NCBI RefSeq assembly: GCF_012271765.1
Contig: NZ_VRKO01000010.1
Span: forward strand, 194,884 to 258,883
Length of the DNA: 64,000 nucleotides
Origin: Erwinia rhapontici
GTDB lineage: Bacteria; Pseudomonadota; Gammaproteobacteria; Enterobacterales; Enterobacteriaceae
Direction of reading: 5' to 3'
The translations under genes and the position numbers were made by a program. The notes under the pieces were generated by a model. The model searched no databases and was not told the DNA's origin. It was given only the letters and a program-made list of their open reading frames with translations. Every line of letters starts with the position of its first letter. The stretch's first letter is position 1. Below, piece by piece: positions 13,201 through 19,964 of this stretch.

Positions 13201-16200
13201 CGGCCGATGTCGAGCTGATACTGACCAATACGCTGAACCCGGTGATCAACCAGCCGTTTGTTGATGGTCTGCTGGATGTGGCCGAAGCCGCAGTGTCGCA
13301 GACGCTGACGGGCACGACTGGTGTGATTGGTGCAGGGCAGACTATCGTACTGACGATTAACGGCAACGTCTATGCCGCCAGTGTTGATGCCAACGGTGTC
13401 TGGACGGCCAACTTAACCCCGACAGAGCTGCTTGCTTTGGGCAACAGCACGGGGGCAGGCCATGAGATTGTGATTGTGGTCGGCGATGCGGCGGGCAATA
13501 CGGCATCAACCTCGCTGGACTTCCCCGCGATTGTCACCGGATTACCGACGGTCACCCTCGATCCGCTGTCGCTGGCGGGTAACGGTATTCTAACGCTGAA
13601 TGAAGTCGCTGGCGGGATCACGTTGGCGGGTAACGTGACCTTTAATGGTGATGCGGCTAACACCCATGTCATTGTCAATGTGAACGGTACGCCGATTGAG
13701 GCCACCATCAACGGTGATGGCACCTGGAGTCTGCCACTGTCGGGTGGCGTATTAGCCACGCTGCCGGACGGCAACTGGCCAATTACGGTGACGGTGACGG
13801 ATGGCGTGGGCAACGTGGGGATCCCGGCAGATGCATCGCTGACCGTGGCGATTAACGATGTGCCCGTTCCGACCATTACCACCCCGTTCGTTGATGGCCT
13901 GCTCAATATTGCGGAAGCCGCGGTCGATCAGGTGTTGAGGGGATCGACGGGGGTATTGGGTGCGGGTCAAACCGTCACCGTCAGTATTGACGGCGCGGCA
14001 GCTGTGCCTGCCGTCGTTAATGCCAATGGTAGCTGGTCGTTGGATCTCAGCACCGGCCTGTTGTCTGGTCTGGCCAACGGTGAACACACCATTACCGTGG
14101 TGGCGACAGACGCCTACGGCAATGAGGCGGAGGTTGAGGGCAGTTTTGATGCGCTGCTGACCCTGCCTGTGCCGACCATTGTTAATCCGTTTGGCGACGG
14201 GCTGGGTATCACGGAAGCGGCGGGTACCATCATCGTGACCGGCACCACCGGCATTCCGGTCGTGGCTGGGCAGGATCAGACGGTTAAGTTGAAAGTGGAT
14301 GTCAATGGCGTCGTTTATGACGGCGTGGTACAGCCAAACGGTGACTGGTCAGTCACTCTGCCTGCCGGAGCGCTAAATGGCCTGAATAACGACCTTCATC
14401 AGATTAGCGTGACGGTGATTGATGCGGCAGGCAATGCGGCGACGAAAACGCTCGACTTCAATGCCTATCTGACATTGCCGCAGCCTACGCTGGAAGTGCC
14501 ATTTGATAATGGCTACCTCAACGTGGCGGACCTGGCGGGTACAGTCTTGAGCGGCACCACCGGCGCGGTTGGCGCAGGGCAAACCGTCACCGTGATCTTC
14601 AATGGTAATATCCCTATTCCAGCCATTGTTGATGCCAACGGTAACTGGACGGCCACGCTCACGCCGGGCGAACTCGCCGATATCGTGACAACTCAAGGCC
14701 CTCACACCCTTCAGGTCAGCGTGACCGATCCGGGGGGCAACACCAATACCCTCACCGAAGGCTTTATCATCGATACGGCTGCTCCAGTAATTAACGGACT
14801 GACCTTCGCCGGCGATAATGTTCTCAACTACGTCGAAAGCCTGAATACGCAGACGTTGACCGGGATTTCCAATCCTGCTGATGCAGGGGCCACTGTGACA
14901 CTTCAAATTGGTACTCAGACCTTAACCGGCCAGGTGGGTGCCAACGGAGCATGGACGATTAATGTCGGGGTGACGGATCTCGCGGCACTGGTGACTGCAG
15001 GCGGTAATTACACGGTGTCCATTACTGACGTTGCGGGCAATACCACCAGCGTTAATGGCGCTGTCGGGTTAAACCTCAGCCCAACGCTTGACGGTTACAT
15101 TACGCTGGCTCCTGTCAGCGGCGATAACATTATCAATGTGGCCGATGGCCCTAATACCCTTATCAGCGGGACGCTCAACAATGTCCCTCTGTCGCTGGGC
15201 GGGCAGATCACCATCACGGTGGGTGGCATTCTGGTCGATACCATTTCGGTCGATGCACTGCGCCTGAACAATGAGTTTACCTCCCAGACGCTGGTGAATG
15301 CGGACCTTCCGGCCGGTTCACAGCAGGTGGTGGTGACCTTTACGCCAACCGTTGGCGACCCTGTTGTCGCCAACACGACGGTTCTGATTGATATCACTGC
15401 GCCGACTGTGACGATCACGCAATTTGCCGGAGATAACATTCTCACCGTGGCGGAAGCGGCCACATCGCAGACCATTACCGGTACCTCATCGGAAATTGGC
15501 AGCACGGTTTCTGTGACGCTGGGAACCAAAACCTACACCGCCGTGGTGCAGGCTGGCGGCGCCTGGACGGTGAACGTGCCGTCTGCCGATCTGCAAGGGC
15601 TGGCTCAGGATGTGACCAGCATCAGCGCCAGCGTGAAGGATGCGGCGGGTAATACCGGGTCTGCGGTACTTAACAATGTGATTGTGGATACTGTCGCGCC
15701 ATCGTTGCTTAATGTAGACGCCTTGCTGGGTGATAACGTCATCAACGCGACTGAATCACTGCTGACGCAGACGCTGACGGGGACTGTGTCGGGAGCCGAT
15801 GGTCAAACGATTTATGTTTACCTCGGTAACAGCACTGTTCCTCTGGCGCAGGCAACCGTCCTCAATGGTGCTTTTGAGCTTGGGCTGAGCCCGACGGCGA
15901 TCGGCGCCCTGTTGCAGGGCGGTAACGTGCTGACGGTGAAAGTGGCGGATGACCATGGCAACCAGACCAGTGCGGCCATCACGATTAATAAAGTGTTTAA
16001 CAGCCTGCTGGGGCTGACAGTTGATACCGTGTTTGGCGATCCTGCGGGCACCGGAGGGTTCCTGAATGCGGTTGAGGCTGGCCTTAGTCAGCTGATCACC
16101 GGTACGGCCGTGTCCGCAGCGGGGGGATTCGTGTCACTCATGCTTCTCAATGGTGAGATATTGAAAGCCACAGTCGGCCAGGACGGCAAGTGGTCGCTGG

Positions 16201-19200
16201 CAGTGCCGCCGGCGGCGCTGGCGACCTTGCAGGAAGGGGCCAATACGCTGAACCTGGTGGTGACTGACGTCGTCGGTAACGTTGCCAGCGCGACGACATC
16301 GGTCACCACGATTGTCAATAATCTGCCGGTGGTTAACACGCTGACCAACCTGTTTGGCGACAATAACGTGCTTAACCTGCTGGAAGCGCAGGCCGGACAG
16401 ACCATCGGCGGCACATTAAATGCGGTGGCCGGCTCGGTTGTCACGGTGACGCTGGGGGCTAAAGCGTATACCACCACCGTGCAGGCGGGCGGCGGCTGGA
16501 ACGTGAATCTCTCCGCCACCGATCTGCTGGCGCTCGGGAATGGCAATGTGTCGCTGGGGGTAAAAGTGGTCGACCCGGCAGGTAACGTTGCCAGTAATAG
16601 CGCCAGCATCACCGTTGCGACGATCAAGCCAGAGATTATCCTCAACCCAATCCTGGGTGACGGCTTACTGAATATTGCCGATTTGAGCAATGTCGCCAGT
16701 CAGCTGGTCAGCGGTACGGTGAAAAATGTGGCGGCCGGTACCATCATCAAAGTGATGATCGGGACAACTGAGGTTGACGCGACGGTTGATGCCAATGGTA
16801 AGTTCAGCGCGGGCCTGACTCTGGGTCAGTTGCAGGGGCTGCAGTCCGGGCTGCTGGATATCAGTGCCTCGGTGAAAGACAGCCTGTCCGGTAATGAGTC
16901 CACCCTTAATGTTGTGGGCGGGCTGCAGGTCAGTCTGACTCCGCCAAGCCTGTCGTTGAACCAGACGCAGCTGTTCGGGGATGGCCTGCTGAATGCGGCG
17001 GATGCACTGGTTAATCAGCTGATCAGCGGCACCACCACGGCGGGGGCGCGTGTCGTGGTCACTGTTGGTGACAGCACTACGCCACTGCTCTCCGGCACGG
17101 CAGGGACTGACGGGGCCTTTAATCTGGCGCTGACGCCATCGGCGCTGGCGACCCTGTTAGACGGCGGTGTCACCCTTAAAGTGACCGTCACCGATACGGC
17201 GGGTAACAGCAGCAGCAGCACACTGGCGGGGACGGTGGGCATTCATGCTTTACCATCGGTCACCCTTAACCCGCTGTTTGGCGATGGGATATTAAGTGTG
17301 ACAGAGGCCCTCTCTTCGTTAGGGCAGCTGTTAAGTGGTCATGTCAATAATGTCCCAACCGGTACCCTGGTCAGTATTAAAGTCGGTGGCCTGACTTTAC
17401 AGGGGAGCACTGACTCCAACGGCAACTTCGGTGTGACACTCACATCGGCACAGTTACTGGGTCTGGCGACGGGGGGACTGACGGTGTCAGCAACCGTGAC
17501 CGATGCGGTAGGCAATGTGGGCAGCAGCAGTGTCGGCGTCACCATCGGGGTGCATGTGGCACCGACGGTCACCGTAGGCACGCTGTTTGGTGATGGCGTT
17601 CTTAACGCCGCTGAGCTGGCGACAGCGCAGACCATCAGCGGTACCTCCACCAATGCGGTGGCGGGTTCAACGGTGAGCTTTACCCTGAATGGTATTGCTT
17701 ACAGTACGACGGTGGGCAGTAACGGCAACTGGAGTATCAGCATTCCGAAAACTGCGCTGGCTGCCATACCGGACGGTCCGTTGACCATCACCGCCAATCT
17801 GGCTGACCCGTATGGCAATACCGCGTCCGGCAGCAACAGCGCCAGCGTGATTGCGCACAATACGCCGACCATCACCTTTGGCACGCTGTTTGGCGATGGG
17901 GCACTGAATGCGGTGGAAGCGCAGACGGCGCAAACCATCTCCGGTACGGCGTTTAATGCCGAAGGTTCGACCATTCTGGTTAACGTCGGGTCGAAGACCT
18001 ACAGCACGGTGGTCGCCGCCAACGGCAGCTGGAGCGTTTCGGTGCCGTCGGTGGATCTGAAAGCATTGCCGGATAACACGGCGTCAATCAGCGCCAGTGT
18101 AATCAACGGGGCCGGCACCAGCAGCGGTACCATTACGGTTCCGGTGATTGTCGGTACCCACAGCACGCCGACGGTGACGTTAGGCAATACCGCGGGCTTC
18201 AGCGATGGTTACTTCAACCTTGCTGAATCCGGTACCGCACAAGTCATTACCGGGACGTCCACCAGTGCAGCGGGGGGCCGGGTCACTGTCAACATTGAAG
18301 GGATGTCATACACCGGCACGGTAGCCGCTAATGGGACCTGGAGTGTGACCATCCCGGCAGGAGGGCTGACCTCTCTGGCCGATGGGCAGCATACAGCGGC
18401 AATCACTGTTGCTGACCGCGCAGGTAACACCAGCAGCACCAGCGCCAGCTTCAACGCCGTGACGCAAAACCTGCCGGCGGTGAGCGTTGATGCGGTTGCC
18501 AGTCTGTTGAGTGTCTTGCTGACCGGGCTGACCATTTCAGGAGGAAGCCAGCGTCTGGCGACGGGGACCGCGGTGACGATCACGCTGTCGCAAAGCGGGC
18601 AAACCCAGACAATGACCACGACGGTAGGTGCTAATGGACGGTACAGTGCGAAGTTCGTCGGGGGATTACTCAGCACGTTGGATCTCAGCTCGGTGGTCAC
18701 AGTGACGGCGGTTGATGCCGCAGGTAACCCGGCGACCACCGTCACCACGCTGCTGTTGGGTTCAGTGTTGCCGCTAGCCACTACCGCCTCGGTGATGATG
18801 GCGGTGGCCTCCGATGAATCTCTGGCGTCGACGGATACGTCTTCAATCAGTGCGGCCAGCACCAGTGAAGAGAGCACCACCACTACCGTGCATACGGCAG
18901 CGCGTGTGGCCTCAACGCTGGTGACCGACAGCGATACCAGCAGCACCGACCATGCCACCTCCACGGCGGCGGCCAGCACCACGGCCAGCAGTGAAACAGT
19001 GGCATCGACGGCAACGGATGACGGCAGCTATACCATTGGCGGGGTCACCATTACGCTGGCGGATGGTCAGACCGTGCACGGCGAATCGGTGACGGGTAGC
19101 GTAGGTAATGACACCATCACGGTGAATTCGCTCGACTTTACGCATATCGATGGCGGCGCAGGGACGGATACCCTGGTACTGAACGGTGAACATATTGCGC

Positions 19201-19517
19201 TGGATCTCACCTCGCTCGGTCTGAAAGTCGAGCATGTGGAGATTATCGACCTTGGCACCTCGGGCAATAACAGCATTAAGCTGGACTTGAACGAAGCGCT
19301 GAATATTACCGATAAACAGAGCGATGACCTGCTGATCAAAGGAACGCTGGGTGACCAGGTGACGCTGGCCAATACCGATGGTGGCGTCTGGGCCACCACC
19401 GGGCAACGGACGGTAGAAGGGCAGACCTTTGACGTTTATCACAACTCGGCGCTGTCGTCAGACAACACCCTGGGCGATGTGCTGATCCAGCATAATCTCC
19501 AGGTCCATGTCGTATAA
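1248..19517 (+). CDS. bapA: Giant BapA-like biofilm adhesin with about 56 Ig-like repeats
   Basis: This 6089-residue surface adhesin is predicted to leave the cell by the type I secretion system encoded just downstream and to promote biofilm or attachment. The start ATG follows GAGGT at good spacing. Residues 1-135 form a BapA-prefix-like domain (VDILSRD, DLILHMKDGTTVRYQ, FDDGVNPPEHALF). Residues 138-173 are a hydrophobic then poly-Gly stretch, followed by a Pro-rich linker. From about residue 185 to 5840 there are some 56 Ig-like modules of about 100 residues, each opening with a GDxxLNAxE-type motif and often ending AGNxS...VDTxAP. A Ser/Thr-rich linker (about 5850-5920) precedes a C-terminal domain with one RTX-like GGAGTDTLVL motif, ending TLGDVLIQHNLQVHVV, the likely secretion signal. 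No Sec signal peptide is seen. The frame is intact for 18.3 kb. The family is clear; the exact ligand is unknown. Confidence 0.93.
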   Translation: MAQLNDGRVDILSRDDGSILSQANAGSSRNVLLNQPSIVKVHGTREMVAEYERQGNDLILHMKDGTTVRYQQFFLDDVDGDHSELVFDDGVNPPEHALFPVTSEFADAQTAMVITPQYESLGSIEPLLLADTGAGPGLVTAAGLGALGLVGLGAAALGGGGGGGGDDGGNGGGTNPPNPPNPPANGPTLTIGTFAGDNVLSAAEKETTQLLSGTTTNVQAGQTVVIVLNGVTYNATVQANGSWSVAVPVSALEALSNGSATISASVTNIAGQSANDTHNFTVEVSPAANVPQIAIAIFAGNDVLDGAEKLTSQTLSGTTVNVQQGQTVTVTLNGKTYTGTVDADGVWSVSVPAADLALLSTGSATISASVSNTGGTSASATHNFNVQESTTPSVSITSPVSDDGYLSATEAQGTLTLSGSASGVPVGTAVSVTLGGVSYPAVTQAGGSWTVTVPSADLQQLPQGSNLIVASITLPNGTLIENSTTVSVDVITTAPVVQVDLPFVDGVLSGTEIGQPQTVTGTTGVTGPNQTVSIDFNGEKYPGTVNNDGSWSVTIPAGSVTDPTQGTLPLVVNITDPAGNTGSSTVEVTVDNTPPVVTVAPFDSALNATDITQPLTITGSSVGGQSVTVSLDGQTYTASVNPDGSWSVNIPASALQQLDQGSSDLVVTSTDKYGNTSAETTLPLSVDTVAPTGVTLTPVTDNGDNYVSADELGTLTISGTAESGSIIRVFIGDRELSLTGNANGNNEWSIVVSDADKAALADGSYPIRVEASDAAGNVTTAYGNVTLAVEPGSQPLIEVNTFAGDNVLQNAELGVDQELSGRVLNVEQGQPLIVTFNGEPYPTTVLAGGLWHVTIPADALAGLTNGQFVNYGVSVSNAAGVTALFGGNYPVINDPLAVTLAIAPVGGDNWINASEAGSPVTVTGSSQGVPQGTLLTVTFNDKSYTATVGADGKWTTEIPPADFVGVANNTYDIKVEVATDPGISATLNIGVQANFPDNVTVNAAFGGDNILNLTESATPQTITGNTGLTLPDQTVTVEINGTSYNATVNPATGAWSVNLLPADLALLQQGSNAVIVTVRDAAGNEVIHNASVSVDTLAPDLNVGAVAGDGVINRTEQGQPLPLSGTADPLSTITVVLNGVTYRTAADADGNWSVNIAPSTLQTLADGKYDISVTARDSGGNETTTLTPVTLDTASPSVTVAPVSGDGYLNALEHNAALAITGTTEPGATVVVSVNGVDYPATVDAGGNWTATLPANVVTGLADNTYTVTATATDPLGNSGSSSQPLTVIAGGGSLPTVTVGVFAGDNILDGAEKGLSQFVTGTTTNVQAGQTVTVSLNGASYTGQVLSDGSWSVLVPASALHNLANGTDNYTVSVSDVAGNPASTNGSFTVDNTFSAIAIGVISDDNTLNASEALLPLSIHGFSRFVASGSSVSVSFRGKSYLTTTNSDGSWTVTVPPADLANLTNTTLLVTASTVDVNGNTITVEHSLNSEVLPGFLPEINPLFGDDYLNAAEASSAQTISGSSGVEGAGQTVNVLIGGITYTGTVDALGNWSVSVPSATLQNLPQGPNTVSVTLGDNAGNSVKVNTDFTVDTVAPVVTLDPVAADNRINLEEQNDIQTIGGSGTQGDRISVTLNNQTYDVVVDGTGHWEIELPVNALKALTASSYELQVTSTDEAGNVTTVVRTIEVDITPPPVTVNAVSGGYINAAESIQPLTVTGTGEAGNVIRVELAGTTVTTVVGADGSWSALIPGNVVAGVTDGDYTLSVTAVDPAGNTTITSTPLVVDTGVPSIVVNNVTPNNSIDGAEQQVDQIITGTASNVEAGQTLTLTLSGNGATYTTTALIQSGGGWQANLPTEVLEGLANGSYTLTASVTDKAGNTGTTDKTFNVDDTQPAIAVSPISDDGYLNFAESQAAEGLDIILTTLNVPADSRVTFSFNGLPYDGLLQPNGTWLVNIPRADVGALTNGTVTGVATVYDSSDNPLATSNASLIVHVTNLPNPTLDTPFGDNTLTNAEALIGQTLTGTTGELGDGQRVIINIGNSAFEATVNSSGVWTLVLTTQQLLDLDPKGASSILVTAIDVAGNSAEAGPSSVTIATDLPSLTLGTIAEDGIINATEQQAPLVIEGTTAAGNTVVITLEGKTYNAVFGNNGSWTVTIPPADLALLQDGGYDVTVTVTDPAGNKTVDTEVVIVDTAAPTYTLDPIGGDGIIDRVEVTQPLDITGSGTIGDSVSVTLGGTTLDTTVGSDGKWSVTFPVTTLDNLDQGQNPVTIVVTNPEGNSVTQNTSVILDTAVSNALLVNPVAGDDVVNALEAAAGLTVTGSVPDGTTSVVVTFNNQSYNATVGPDGLWSATIPSTALTGLADTGYTVTVVATPSVGDSVTVTRPIVLDTTPPDFVITPVSDGYLNGTELGQPLAITGTGTPGDSVRVTLNGKVYLTTVGNDNSWAVSVPTGDLAGLNSGTNTVSVVVKDPAGNTSTSSSNFTVDTIAPSLALDPVTGDNIINASEQQNGIAIRGTGENGAAIVVTLNGKTYETTVGVNGLWSVEVNATDLGALTGSSYPVSVTETDLAGNKTTQTTTVQINTSQPTITVDPFTGNDIVDGAEQHVSQKLTGTTTNVEEGQLVTLALNGVTYSGVVQASGAWSITLPATALEALSNGQQTYVVSVSNSANTAIEQTGSFEVNNLLSGLAINPISGDGFLNAQEAAQPLEISGTSANFTVGTLLTVSVGGSDFPVTVGANGQWTLTLQPGAIPLVDGPLTVTVSGTDATGSAVTSSSSLDVHVTNLPNVVVDAPFGDSVLNATEAGSTQTLTGSTGISGDGQTVTITLAGITYTGTVDGNGNWSVAIPGTVLAGLPQDTNNIAVLVNDAAGNPSELTVPFNVDTLAPAVTVDVIAGDGVLNAAERGADLAVSGTGENGSSIVVTLNGVTYPPVVVSGGIWTINVPAEDLQAIPDGSYAVSVTATDAAQNSSAPVTSTLVVKADVADLPTITINTFAGNNIVDGAEQQSSQLLSGTTTNVEQGQTVTVTLGSQVYNPVVQSDGSWSISIPSGTLQNGTPTITAAVSDAAGNPASNTLTITVNTLASGISIDPISDGYLSADEAQQSLIVTGHTANVATGTPVSVLINGQTFTVNVGAGGVWSALVPASALAGLADGQTIVSASTLDANGNPVASNATLNVVVHNLPQISVDIPFGDGVLNASEAALGQTLYGTTGVAGAGQTVSVLIGTTTYTGTVDTNGNWSIPLPSAVLQGLPQTGADLAVTVTDVAGNSSSQTVTVGVDTVAPTITLDPIATDGVINATEAAQGVTISGGSTGAQEGQAVNVVFNGQTYTTTVDDQGNWNLTISADALTGVTNGSYTLTATVTDAAGNSSPVSTNVTLATGALQPTINLPFGDGYLNNNEATDPAGQSLTGTTGAIGAGQTVIVTIGSQAFPVTADINGNWTLPLSTTQLQALGEGSLPISVDVTNAQGNTGSISSSVIVDRTAPTLSLDPVAGDNVINGTEILQTVTISGTASPDEAGQQVSITFNGNQPAYIAIVQEDGSWRFDLPGSATQNLADNSYTVTATLTDKAGNTSLVATETVEVRAEAGDLPLITIDAITGDDYLNTSEVGQALQLSGTTTNVTDGQMVEITFNGQTFYAEVNGGVWSYLVPDTAVGSIADGPQQVSVSVNDIYGNVGDDTRDFTVIARGDDLPSITINPVTSDDMVNYNESRDPNGVIITGSSQHIPEGDTITVRVNGKDYPATVDSDGNWTATIPQTDAQNLPQNSNAITASGNDVAGNTATANESFTVHTQPPLLEIDANLVTDGVLSLADALTGLVLSGNTAPNLNVEITLGTNVYSVLSDNLGNWSTTIPSADLLALVDGDLGLSVSVKDAYGNTTEQILDVNVAVNALTELTLETPFVDGFLNSTEVLVDQTIRGTVDNLPNGASLVVTVGTQIYSPVVLDGLGGWSVTIPAADLAAMGNGVIQVSVSTVDAVNPVSVSADVELILTNTLNPVINQPFVDGLLDVAEAAVSQTLTGTTGVIGAGQTIVLTINGNVYAASVDANGVWTANLTPTELLALGNSTGAGHEIVIVVGDAAGNTASTSLDFPAIVTGLPTVTLDPLSLAGNGILTLNEVAGGITLAGNVTFNGDAANTHVIVNVNGTPIEATINGDGTWSLPLSGGVLATLPDGNWPITVTVTDGVGNVGIPADASLTVAINDVPVPTITTPFVDGLLNIAEAAVDQVLRGSTGVLGAGQTVTVSIDGAAAVPAVVNANGSWSLDLSTGLLSGLANGEHTITVVATDAYGNEAEVEGSFDALLTLPVPTIVNPFGDGLGITEAAGTIIVTGTTGIPVVAGQDQTVKLKVDVNGVVYDGVVQPNGDWSVTLPAGALNGLNNDLHQISVTVIDAAGNAATKTLDFNAYLTLPQPTLEVPFDNGYLNVADLAGTVLSGTTGAVGAGQTVTVIFNGNIPIPAIVDANGNWTATLTPGELADIVTTQGPHTLQVSVTDPGGNTNTLTEGFIIDTAAPVINGLTFAGDNVLNYVESLNTQTLTGISNPADAGATVTLQIGTQTLTGQVGANGAWTINVGVTDLAALVTAGGNYTVSITDVAGNTTSVNGAVGLNLSPTLDGYITLAPVSGDNIINVADGPNTLISGTLNNVPLSLGGQITITVGGILVDTISVDALRLNNEFTSQTLVNADLPAGSQQVVVTFTPTVGDPVVANTTVLIDITAPTVTITQFAGDNILTVAEAATSQTITGTSSEIGSTVSVTLGTKTYTAVVQAGGAWTVNVPSADLQGLAQDVTSISASVKDAAGNTGSAVLNNVIVDTVAPSLLNVDALLGDNVINATESLLTQTLTGTVSGADGQTIYVYLGNSTVPLAQATVLNGAFELGLSPTAIGALLQGGNVLTVKVADDHGNQTSAAITINKVFNSLLGLTVDTVFGDPAGTGGFLNAVEAGLSQLITGTAVSAAGGFVSLMLLNGEILKATVGQDGKWSLAVPPAALATLQEGANTLNLVVTDVVGNVASATTSVTTIVNNLPVVNTLTNLFGDNNVLNLLEAQAGQTIGGTLNAVAGSVVTVTLGAKAYTTTVQAGGGWNVNLSATDLLALGNGNVSLGVKVVDPAGNVASNSASITVATIKPEIILNPILGDGLLNIADLSNVASQLVSGTVKNVAAGTIIKVMIGTTEVDATVDANGKFSAGLTLGQLQGLQSGLLDISASVKDSLSGNESTLNVVGGLQVSLTPPSLSLNQTQLFGDGLLNAADALVNQLISGTTTAGARVVVTVGDSTTPLLSGTAGTDGAFNLALTPSALATLLDGGVTLKVTVTDTAGNSSSSTLAGTVGIHALPSVTLNPLFGDGILSVTEALSSLGQLLSGHVNNVPTGTLVSIKVGGLTLQGSTDSNGNFGVTLTSAQLLGLATGGLTVSATVTDAVGNVGSSSVGVTIGVHVAPTVTVGTLFGDGVLNAAELATAQTISGTSTNAVAGSTVSFTLNGIAYSTTVGSNGNWSISIPKTALAAIPDGPLTITANLADPYGNTASGSNSASVIAHNTPTITFGTLFGDGALNAVEAQTAQTISGTAFNAEGSTILVNVGSKTYSTVVAANGSWSVSVPSVDLKALPDNTASISASVINGAGTSSGTITVPVIVGTHSTPTVTLGNTAGFSDGYFNLAESGTAQVITGTSTSAAGGRVTVNIEGMSYTGTVAANGTWSVTIPAGGLTSLADGQHTAAITVADRAGNTSSTSASFNAVTQNLPAVSVDAVASLLSVLLTGLTISGGSQRLATGTAVTITLSQSGQTQTMTTTVGANGRYSAKFVGGLLSTLDLSSVVTVTAVDAAGNPATTVTTLLLGSVLPLATTASVMMAVASDESLASTDTSSISAASTSEESTTTTVHTAARVASTLVTDSDTSSTDHATSTAAASTTASSETVASTATDDGSYTIGGVTITLADGQTVHGESVTGSVGNDTITVNSLDFTHIDGGAGTDTLVLNGEHIALDLTSLGLKVEHVEIIDLGTSGNNSIKLDLNEALNITDKQSDDLLIKGTLGDQVTLANTDGGVWATTGQRTVEGQTFDVYHNSALSSDNTLGDVLIQHNLQVHVV
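1800..18780 (+). repeat. Tandem Ig-like module array with higher-order A-B-C-D super-repeats
   Basis: About 56 modules of roughly 100 codons lie inside the adhesin gene; I counted 55 opening motifs plus a degenerate last one near 18.48 kb. Modules fall into recognisable types. One has SGTTTNVxxGQTVTVTLNG. One has ISPISDDGYLNxxEA. One has LPxxxxDxPFGDGVLNAxEA followed by TGTTGxxGxGQTV. One has LDPVAGDNxINxxE. The first type starts near 3.63, 5.14, 6.62, 9.00 and 10.21 kb, each time followed by the others in the same order, so blocks of 4 to 8 modules have been duplicated as units. Confidence 0.85.
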
Positions 19518-19964
19518 CGAAAAAATAACCCCTGCGCGGGTCGCATTCCCGCGCTGGGCGTCTAAAGTTAAGAAGAAGTGATAGATTGGTAGCGAAACAA
19601 TCCAACAGCGGCTTCGGCCGCTGTTGTTCGTTGTGGACCTAAATAAACTAAGAAAGGTTTTTTTAAAGTGAGTAAGGCAGAAATTACAATAAGATATAAG
19701 GCCGCTGGCGAAGTGTAATTCCAGATTTTGGCCAGTAGTAATGTGCTGATGACAAGGCTAACGTAGGCCGCGCCAGCGCTACTATAATAGCTATTTTAAT
19801 CATTTTCCTTGTTATGGATTGCATTGTGATCCGTTGTACACCGGGTGACGCTCGGCGCTATTTTTGTAGCGCTGGCTGATGTTTTGCGTGAAAAAAACGG
19901 CCTCTGGCTGGGCTTTTCTTCGCAAACGCTTACTCACTTTACCGGGTACACAAGGGGAAACACC
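19518..19964. promoter_or_regulatory. Intergenic region between the two adhesin genes
   Basis: The stretch holds two hairpins, GCGCGGG/CCCGCGC at 19534-19554 and a UUCG hairpin at 19603-19626. An AT-rich segment (19640-19810) follows that could carry a separate promoter for the small adhesin. An open frame extends upstream of the chosen small-adhesin start to 19845, but that extension has no counterpart in the large paralogue. Confidence 0.5.
19603..19626 (+). terminator. UUCG-loop hairpin after the giant adhesin gene
   Basis: CAACAGCGGC, loop TTCG, GCCGCTGTTG: a perfect 10-bp stem with a stable tetraloop, 85 bases past the stop codon. The T tract after it is poor (TTCGTTGTGG), so termination may be partial and allow some read-through to the small adhesin and secretion genes. 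Confidence 0.55.

Noticed and set aside
1800..18780. CRISPR-like or satellite DNA
   Set aside because: The repetition is at protein level with about 300-base period and diverged sequence, fully inside one reading frame.
1284..19605. Many long minus-strand and alternate-frame open frames inside the giant adhesin gene
   Set aside because: They mirror the Ig-repeat coding bias, repeat themselves along the gene and lack ribosome sites; the plus-strand frame is continuous and has clear domains.
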